Shown here piece by piece: positions 59,460 to 64,000 of a DNA stretch of 64,000 bases. Each line of letters begins with the position of its first letter. Within the stretch, counting starts at the first letter, position 1. A program made the translations under genes and the position numbers. This DNA is from Elusimicrobium minutum Pei191 (GTDB lineage Bacteria; Elusimicrobiota; Elusimicrobia; Elusimicrobiales; Elusimicrobiaceae), in assembly GCF_000020145.1 (NCBI RefSeq), contig NC_010644.1, forward strand, positions 744,001-808,000, written 5' to 3'. The notes beneath the pieces were generated by a model. It was not told the origin of the DNA. It made no database searches and saw nothing but the letters and a program-made list of their open reading frames with translations.

Positions 59460-60021
59460 AGAAAGGCTTATCTATATTTTTATTGTAACGTTTATTTTAC
59501 TTTGCGGCGTTTTGTTTTTTGCGCTGCGCGGTAATGCGGCGGGTATTCCTTTGACAAAAGAAGAACAGGAAAATTTAAAAAAAGAGATACCCGAAAACGC
59601 CGTTATAGATAAAATAGTTATTTTAAAAGAAAAACGCATTATGGAAGTTTCCCAAAAGGAAGAACTTCTTAAAAGCTATAAAATATCTTTAGGTTTTGAG
59701 CCCAAAGGCCATAAAGAACAACAGGGCGACGGCAAAACCCCCGAAGGTATTTATAAAGTTGACGGCAAAAACCCGCATAGCCGCTATTATAAAAACTTGG
59801 GCGTTTCTTACCCTAATGACAAAGACAGGGCCGCAGCCAAAGCAAAAGGCATAAACCCTGGAGGGGATATAAAAATACACGGCATAGGCAAAGATTATTG
59901 GCATATAAAAGAAAATATTTTGGGCGACTGGACCCTTGGCTGCATAGCCGTTACCAACGCCGAAATTGATGAAATTTACAATCACACCCCTATAGGGATA
60001 ACAGTGGAAATAAAACCTTAA
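59452..60021 (+). CDS. L,D-transpeptidase (YkuD family)
   Basis: The 189-residue protein has an N-terminal membrane anchor or signal (residues 7-26) and a YkuD domain: GDGKTPEGIYKVDGKN near 94, KIHGIGKDYWH near 143 and catalytic GDWTLGCIAVTNAEIDEI near 158 (HxG...GC). Such enzymes form 3-3 peptidoglycan crosslinks or attach outer-membrane lipoproteins in the periplasm. Its location inside a pyrimidine operon, with 8-nt overlap upstream and a 1-nt gap downstream, is odd. The usual GCIR is GCIA here. Confidence 0.9.
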   Translation: MRKERLIYIFIVTFILLCGVLFFALRGNAAGIPLTKEEQENLKKEIPENAVIDKIVILKEKRIMEVSQKEELLKSYKISLGFEPKGHKEQQGDGKTPEGIYKVDGKNPHSRYYKNLGVSYPNDKDRAAAKAKGINPGGDIKIHGIGKDYWHIKENILGDWTLGCIAVTNAEIDEIYNHTPIGITVEIKP

Positions 60022-60022
60022 T

Positions 60023-60796
60023 ATGAAACAAATTAAAGCGGAAGTAATTAATATATCAGAAGTAAAACCGGGCATATTTAACATACTTATGAAAGCCCCT
60101 TATATAGCTAAAAACGCTAAAGCGGGCCAGTTTGTTGAGGTGCTTTGCAACAACGGCGCTGCCAAAAACTGCACGGGCGGGCCTTTGCTGCGCCGTCCTT
60201 TCGGCGTTCATAACGCGAAAGGGGAAAATATAGAAATTTTATTTAAAGTTTTAGGCAAAGGAACTGAGTATCTTAGCCAAAAAAAAGCGGGTGATATTTT
60301 AGACGTTATAGGCCCGTTAGGCAACGGTTTTGATATTAAAGAAGGCCGCTTGGCCGTTATAGCGGGCGGCGGTATGGGCATCGCGCCTCTTTTATTTGCC
60401 GCTAAACAAACCAAAAACCCTTTAATCTTTTTAGGAGCCAGGAACGAGGCTGAACTTCCCTGCAAAGAAAAATTTGAAAACCTTGGCAAACTTATCTTAA
60501 CCACGGACGATGGATCTTTGGGCGAAAAATGTTTTTTAAATATTCCTTTAGAACGTGTTTTAAAGGAAAATAAAAATGCTGTTATCTATGCCTGCGGCCC
60601 GCACCCGATGCTCAAGTGTTTAGCTGATTTAGGCGTTAAGTACGGCGTTGAGGTGCAAGTTTCTTTAGAGGAAAAAATGGCCTGCGGCATAGGCGTTTGC
60701 CAAGGTTGCCCCGTGGAACTTAAAAATAAAGACACTAAATACAAGCTTGTCTGTAAAGACGGCCCTGTATTTAACGCGGAGGACGTTGTATGGTAA
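60023..60796 (+). CDS. pyrK: dihydroorotate dehydrogenase electron-transfer subunit
   Basis: The 257-residue flavoprotein has the ferredoxin-reductase fold: LLRRPFGVHNAKGENI near residue 55, VIGPLGNGFDI near 94, IAGGGMGIAPLLFAA near 113, YACGPHPMLK near 191, and the 2Fe-2S cluster cysteines in MACGIGVCQGCPVELK near 215 plus a later CKDGPVF. It passes electrons from PyrD1B to NAD. It overlaps pyrD by 7 nt, as expected for the complex. Confidence 0.96.
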   Translation: MKQIKAEVINISEVKPGIFNILMKAPYIAKNAKAGQFVEVLCNNGAAKNCTGGPLLRRPFGVHNAKGENIEILFKVLGKGTEYLSQKKAGDILDVIGPLGNGFDIKEGRLAVIAGGGMGIAPLLFAAKQTKNPLIFLGARNEAELPCKEKFENLGKLILTTDDGSLGEKCFLNIPLERVLKENKNAVIYACGPHPMLKCLADLGVKYGVEVQVSLEEKMACGIGVCQGCPVELKNKDTKYKLVCKDGPVFNAEDVVW

Positions 60797-61701
60797 AAAT
60801 AAATATAGGCGGGCTTGAATTTAAAAACCCCGTTATGACAGCCAGCGGCACTTTCGCGAGCGGGAAAGAGTACTCGGAATTTGTTGATTTAAATAAATTA
60901 GGTGCGGTTGTTTGTAAAACTGTAACTTTAAACCAGCGGGACGGCAACAAGCCGCCCAGAATTGCGGACATGCCCTCAGCCATGCTTAACTCCATAGGGC
61001 TTGAAAATAAAGGGTTAGAGTATTTTATAGAAAACACACTGCCGTTTTTAAAAAACTTTGATACCAGAACAGTTGCCAGCATAGCGGGCAATAATGTTGA
61101 AGATTATACCACTTTGGCAAAACGCCTTAATGAATGCAAAGAAGTGCACGCCATAGAGGTAAATATGTCTTGCCCTAATGTTGTGCACGGGCAAAATAAA
61201 GGCCTTTTTAGCCAGGATGAAAAGACAACCTTTGAAATAATGTCGGCCGTGCGCAAAAACACAAATAAACCCATTTTCGGCAAAATATCGCCCATGGTGG
61301 CGGATATCACCGTTATAGCCAAAGCTATTGAAAGGGCCGGGGGCGACGCTGTTGCCCTAATAAACACAATTCCCGCCATGGGGGTTGATTTAAAAACCAG
61401 ACGCCCCTTGCTTGGCAATATAACGGGCGGTTTAAGCGGCCCCGCCGTAAAGCCTGTGGCGTTAAAACTTGTTTGGGACGTGTATAAAGCCGTTAAAATA
61501 CCCGTTATAGGCATGGGGGGTATAATGTGCGCGCAGGACGCGCTTGAATTTATACTTTGCGGAGCTACCGCCGTGCAGGTTGGCACCGGCAACTTTGTTA
61601 ACCCAAAGTTAACAGAAGAAACCGCTTTGGGCATTGAAAAATATTTTAAAGAAAATAACCTTAGCGGCGTTGATGATTTAAAAGGCAAACTTAATATATA
61701 A
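60790..61701 (+). CDS. pyrD: dihydroorotate dehydrogenase, type 1B catalytic subunit
   Basis: The 303-residue FMN barrel has NPVMTASGTFASGKEY near residue 13, KTVTLNQRDGNKPPRI near 44, NMSCPNVVHGQ near 119 with the catalytic Cys (class 1), ALINTIPAMGVD near 184 and GMGGIMCAQDALEFI near 240. Class 1B pairs with PyrK, encoded just upstream, and uses NAD+, fitting an anaerobe. Confidence 0.97.
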   Translation: MVKINIGGLEFKNPVMTASGTFASGKEYSEFVDLNKLGAVVCKTVTLNQRDGNKPPRIADMPSAMLNSIGLENKGLEYFIENTLPFLKNFDTRTVASIAGNNVEDYTTLAKRLNECKEVHAIEVNMSCPNVVHGQNKGLFSQDEKTTFEIMSAVRKNTNKPIFGKISPMVADITVIAKAIERAGGDAVALINTIPAMGVDLKTRRPLLGNITGGLSGPAVKPVALKLVWDVYKAVKIPVIGMGGIMCAQDALEFILCGATAVQVGTGNFVNPKLTEETALGIEKYFKENNLSGVDDLKGKLNI

Positions 61702-61716
61702 AGAGGAATAAAAAAA

Positions 61717-62421
61717 ATGAAACCTTATGAAAAAATAATTGTAGCGCTTGACGTTGATACAGAAAAAAAAGCTTTAGCTTTAGTAAAAAAATTAAAAAAT
61801 AAAGCGGGCGTGTTTAAAATAGGCAAAGAACTTTTTACCTCAGCGGGGCCGGGTATTGTTAAAAAAGTACAAAAACTTGGCGGCAAAGTATTTTTGGACC
61901 TTAAGTTTCATGATATTCCCAACACCGTTTATAAAGCCGTGGCTTCAGCCTCAAAATTAGGCGTGTATATGATGACAATTCACACAAGCGGCGGAAGTGA
62001 AATGATGAAAGCCGCTGTAAAGGCGGCGGAAGAAAATTCCACAAAAAACAAACGCCCTATTATCTTAGGCGTTACGATTTTAACCAGTCTTGACGATAAT
62101 GCCCTTGACGAAATAGGATACAAACAAGGGGCCGAAAAAATGGTTTTACACCTTGCTAAAATGGCAAAAAAAGCGGGAGTAACGGGCATAGTATCTTCGC
62201 CAAAAGAACTTAAAAAATTAAGAAAGGCCTTAGGCCCCGGCATGGTTTTGGTAACCCCGGGCATAAGGCCCGTTTGGAGCGCCGCGGGCGACCAAAAACG
62301 CATTACCACTCCAGCCGACGCGGTTAAAAACGGCGCCAGCTTTATGGTAATAGGCCGCCCCATAACAGGCGCTAAGGACCCGGCCAAAGCCGCCCAAATG
62401 ATTTCCGACGAAATTAAATAG
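61717..62421 (+). CDS. pyrF: orotidine-5'-phosphate decarboxylase
   Basis: The 234-residue barrel makes UMP. IIVALDVDTEKKALALV near residue 6, FLDLKFHDIPNTVYKA near 58 (catalytic DxKxxD) and VTPGIRP, FMVIGRPITGAKDP near the end are type 1 signatures. AGAGGA precedes ATG. No pyrE is in the window; pyrE and carAB must lie elsewhere. Confidence 0.97.
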   Translation: MKPYEKIIVALDVDTEKKALALVKKLKNKAGVFKIGKELFTSAGPGIVKKVQKLGGKVFLDLKFHDIPNTVYKAVASASKLGVYMMTIHTSGGSEMMKAAVKAAEENSTKNKRPIILGVTILTSLDDNALDEIGYKQGAEKMVLHLAKMAKKAGVTGIVSSPKELKKLRKALGPGMVLVTPGIRPVWSAAGDQKRITTPADAVKNGASFMVIGRPITGAKDPAKAAQMISDEIK

Positions 62422-62468
62422 AATTTAGGAGATAAAATTGCTACACTGTATATAAGAGGATAATTCTT

Positions 62469-63527
62469 ATGGTAAAAACAAAATTTAACCCCGAACTTAT
62501 TAAAAAACTTCAAAAAGCTGTTGTGAAAAACAAATTAGACGCTTATTTTGTAACCGATTATAAGGACCAGCTTTATTTGACCGGTTTTAAATTTTACCCG
62601 CAGGAAGCTATTTTACTTGTAACTCCTAAAGAAGTTTATTGTTACACAAGAGATTTATATATTATAGAACTTGGGCAGAAAATACCCCTGTTAAAGGCTT
62701 CCGCCCCGTTAGATTACGCTTTGGCGGCAGCCGAACAGGCAAAAAAACTTAAACTTAAAAATGTGGGTTTTGATGCGGTTAAAACATATTATAATTACGG
62801 CAAAACATTTGAGAAATTCGGCTACAAACCCTCAGCCTTTACGCCGGGTGAACTACGCGAGGTTAAAGAAAAAAGCGAGCTTGACACAATGCGCAAAGCC
62901 AACCGCATAGCTTATAAAACCTATGAATATATTAAAAAATATATTAAAACCGGAATGAGCGAGTTTGAAGTAGCGGCCGAAATTGAACGTTATATGAAAT
63001 CGCAGGGAGCTACAGCCTTAAGTTTTGAGTCAACAGTGTGCTTTGGCGTTAACGGTACAAACACGCACCACACCCCCACAAAAGACAAATTAAAAAATGA
63101 GCAGGCCATATTACTTGATTTCGGCTGTATTTATGATAACTACTGCTCAGATATTTCACGCAGCTGGTGGCACGGCAAAAAACCCACGGCTGAGTATAAA
63201 AAGGCCTGGAAAGCGGTTGATGACGCCAGAAAAGCCGGGATAAAAGCGGCTAAACCCGGTATTACCGGTAAAGAGCTTGACCTTGTTCCTAGAAATGTAA
63301 TTGAAAAAGCAGGTTTTGGCAAATATTTTATACACAGGACAGGCCACGGCATAGGCATGCAGGCGCATGAAGACCCTAACGTGGAACCGCAAAATAACAG
63401 GAAATTTGTTGCTAACAACGTAATAACAATTGAGCCCGGTATTTATTACACAGGTCATTTTGGCATACGTATAGAAGATACTGTTGTTGTCACACCTAAA
63501 GGCGGCGTAATTCTTACAAAGAAATAA
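62469..63527 (+). CDS. M24-family Xaa-Pro aminopeptidase
   Basis: The 352-residue peptidase has an N-terminal creatinase-like domain (LDAYFVTDYKDQLYLTGF near 18) and a C-terminal pita-bread domain with five metal ligands: LLDFGCIYDNYCSDISRSWW near 217 (two Asp), HRTGHGIGMQAHEDP near 284 (His), VITIEPGIYY near 318 and IRIEDTVVV near 333 (two Glu). It cuts X-Pro peptide bonds. AAGAGGA precedes ATG. A second M24 gene follows after 3 nt. Confidence 0.94.
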   Translation: MVKTKFNPELIKKLQKAVVKNKLDAYFVTDYKDQLYLTGFKFYPQEAILLVTPKEVYCYTRDLYIIELGQKIPLLKASAPLDYALAAAEQAKKLKLKNVGFDAVKTYYNYGKTFEKFGYKPSAFTPGELREVKEKSELDTMRKANRIAYKTYEYIKKYIKTGMSEFEVAAEIERYMKSQGATALSFESTVCFGVNGTNTHHTPTKDKLKNEQAILLDFGCIYDNYCSDISRSWWHGKKPTAEYKKAWKAVDDARKAGIKAAKPGITGKELDLVPRNVIEKAGFGKYFIHRTGHGIGMQAHEDPNVEPQNNRKFVANNVITIEPGIYYTGHFGIRIEDTVVVTPKGGVILTKK

Positions 63528-63530
63528 TTT

Positions 63531-64000
63531 ATGGCAGATTACAAAGTAAAAATAAAAACGTTTTTAAAAACTTTAAAACAATGCGAAATTGAAGGATATA
63601 TAACCACTAACGTTATTGATATGCAATATTTTTGCGCGCGCCCTTTCCAGCCAAGCGAAAGAAGCGTGCTTTTAATAACGCCTAAACACTTCATGATATT
63701 CGCCCGCCCGCTTGCTTTTAATGCTATTAAAGAAAGCGTTAAGGAAGCTAAGGTTGTAATGGCCGAAGATATTTCAGCAATAGCAGCGGCGGCTGAGTTT
63801 GTTATTAAAAACAAAATTAAAAATATTTGTTTTGACCAAGATAAAGAGCTGTTTTCAGCGGGGCAGATTTTCCAAAAAGCGGGTATAAAGCCCGAACTTG
63901 CCGTTACCAATACGGTAAGAATGGTAAAAAATAAAGAAGAAATTAAAAATATCCGCAAAGCCTGCCAAATAGCTTATAACGCTTTTCTTTATATAAAACC
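63531..64000 (+). CDS. second M24-family peptidase (N-terminal part, runs off the window)
   Basis: About 156 codons are visible. The N-terminal creatinase-like domain pattern (CEIEGYITTNVIDMQYFCARP, ERSVLLITPKH) and the linker VRMVKNKEEIKNIRKACQIA match the Xaa-Pro aminopeptidase just upstream (LREVKEKSELDTMRKANRIA). The catalytic domain lies beyond the window. Tandem paralogues suggest duplication. Confidence 0.85.
   Translation, partial: MADYKVKIKTFLKTLKQCEIEGYITTNVIDMQYFCARPFQPSERSVLLITPKHFMIFARPLAFNAIKESVKEAKVVMAEDISAIAAAAEFVIKNKIKNICFDQDKELFSAGQIFQKAGIKPELAVTNTVRMVKNKEEIKNIRKACQIAYNAFLYIK

Overview
The window looks like chromosome from a small, AT-rich (by eye roughly 40% GC) Gram-negative anaerobe-type bacterium. 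The best match I can name from memory is an Elusimicrobium-like member of the Elusimicrobiota, because of the many PilE-like type IV pilin genes, the outer-membrane PorV/PorQ-type barrel, and a fermentative and biosynthetic gene set. That is recognition, not a database result. Genes are dense, mostly in short operons closed by strong Rho-independent terminators, many of them shared between convergent genes.

Layout. 1-9.7 kb: the 3' end of infB, then an accessory block (two tandem pilins, two secreted paralogues, an AGCS alanine/sodium symporter) separating infB from its usual partners rbfA-nrnA-truB-ribF; then tag and a putative outer-membrane barrel. 9.8-13.6 kb: a pilin fused to a Cys-rich repeat stalk, another pilin, a DUF3592 membrane protein. 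13.6-21.4 kb: tRNA-Met and, on the minus strand, cdsA-dxr-rseP-orf-ispG, an inserted type II restriction-modification pair, and proS. 21.6-28.6 kb: the second pilin/Cys-repeat protein, lysA with a lysine-rich leader peptide and attenuator, a nitroreductase, a secreted protein, and an orphan HK97-type portal/prohead-protease pair. 28.7-39.2 kb: a membrane-anchored orphan, TPR protein, rsmA, a divergent pilin-like protein, dacB, mgsA, uppS, frr, pyrH, an APC permease. 39.3-48.7 kb: serC-serA-DUF1015, hisC, and a TrpR-like regulator leading hisG-hisD-hisB-hisA-hisIE. 48.7-56.5 kb: a TM0106-type nuclease, ackA, a DUF885 protein lacking its metal motif, tRNA-Lys, tRNA-Leu, tig, a secreted orphan. 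56.5-64 kb: a PyrR-controlled pyrimidine operon (pyrR-pyrB-pyrC-L,D-transpeptidase-pyrK-pyrD-pyrF) and two tandem M24 peptidases, the last running off the window.

Most interesting signals. (1) A 21-residue peptide with seven lysines, apparently leaderless, sits upstream of lysA and is followed by mutually exclusive antiterminator and terminator hairpins: a textbook arrangement for ribosome-mediated lysine attenuation. (2) The second pilin gene is broken by an in-frame UGA inside the heptamer CTTTGAC with an upstream AGGG, the same layout as the programmed +1 frameshift site of prfB; a +1 shift there gives a gapless full-length pilin. (3) The hisC/TrpR-like intergenic region holds two mirror-image promoters whose -10 boxes overlap at one palindrome. 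(4) Two large pilin fusions carry tandem Cys-rich repeats. (5) A 50-bp upstream element with compensatory stem changes precedes two secreted-protein genes. (6) A structured 165-170 nt intergenic repeat occurs twice.
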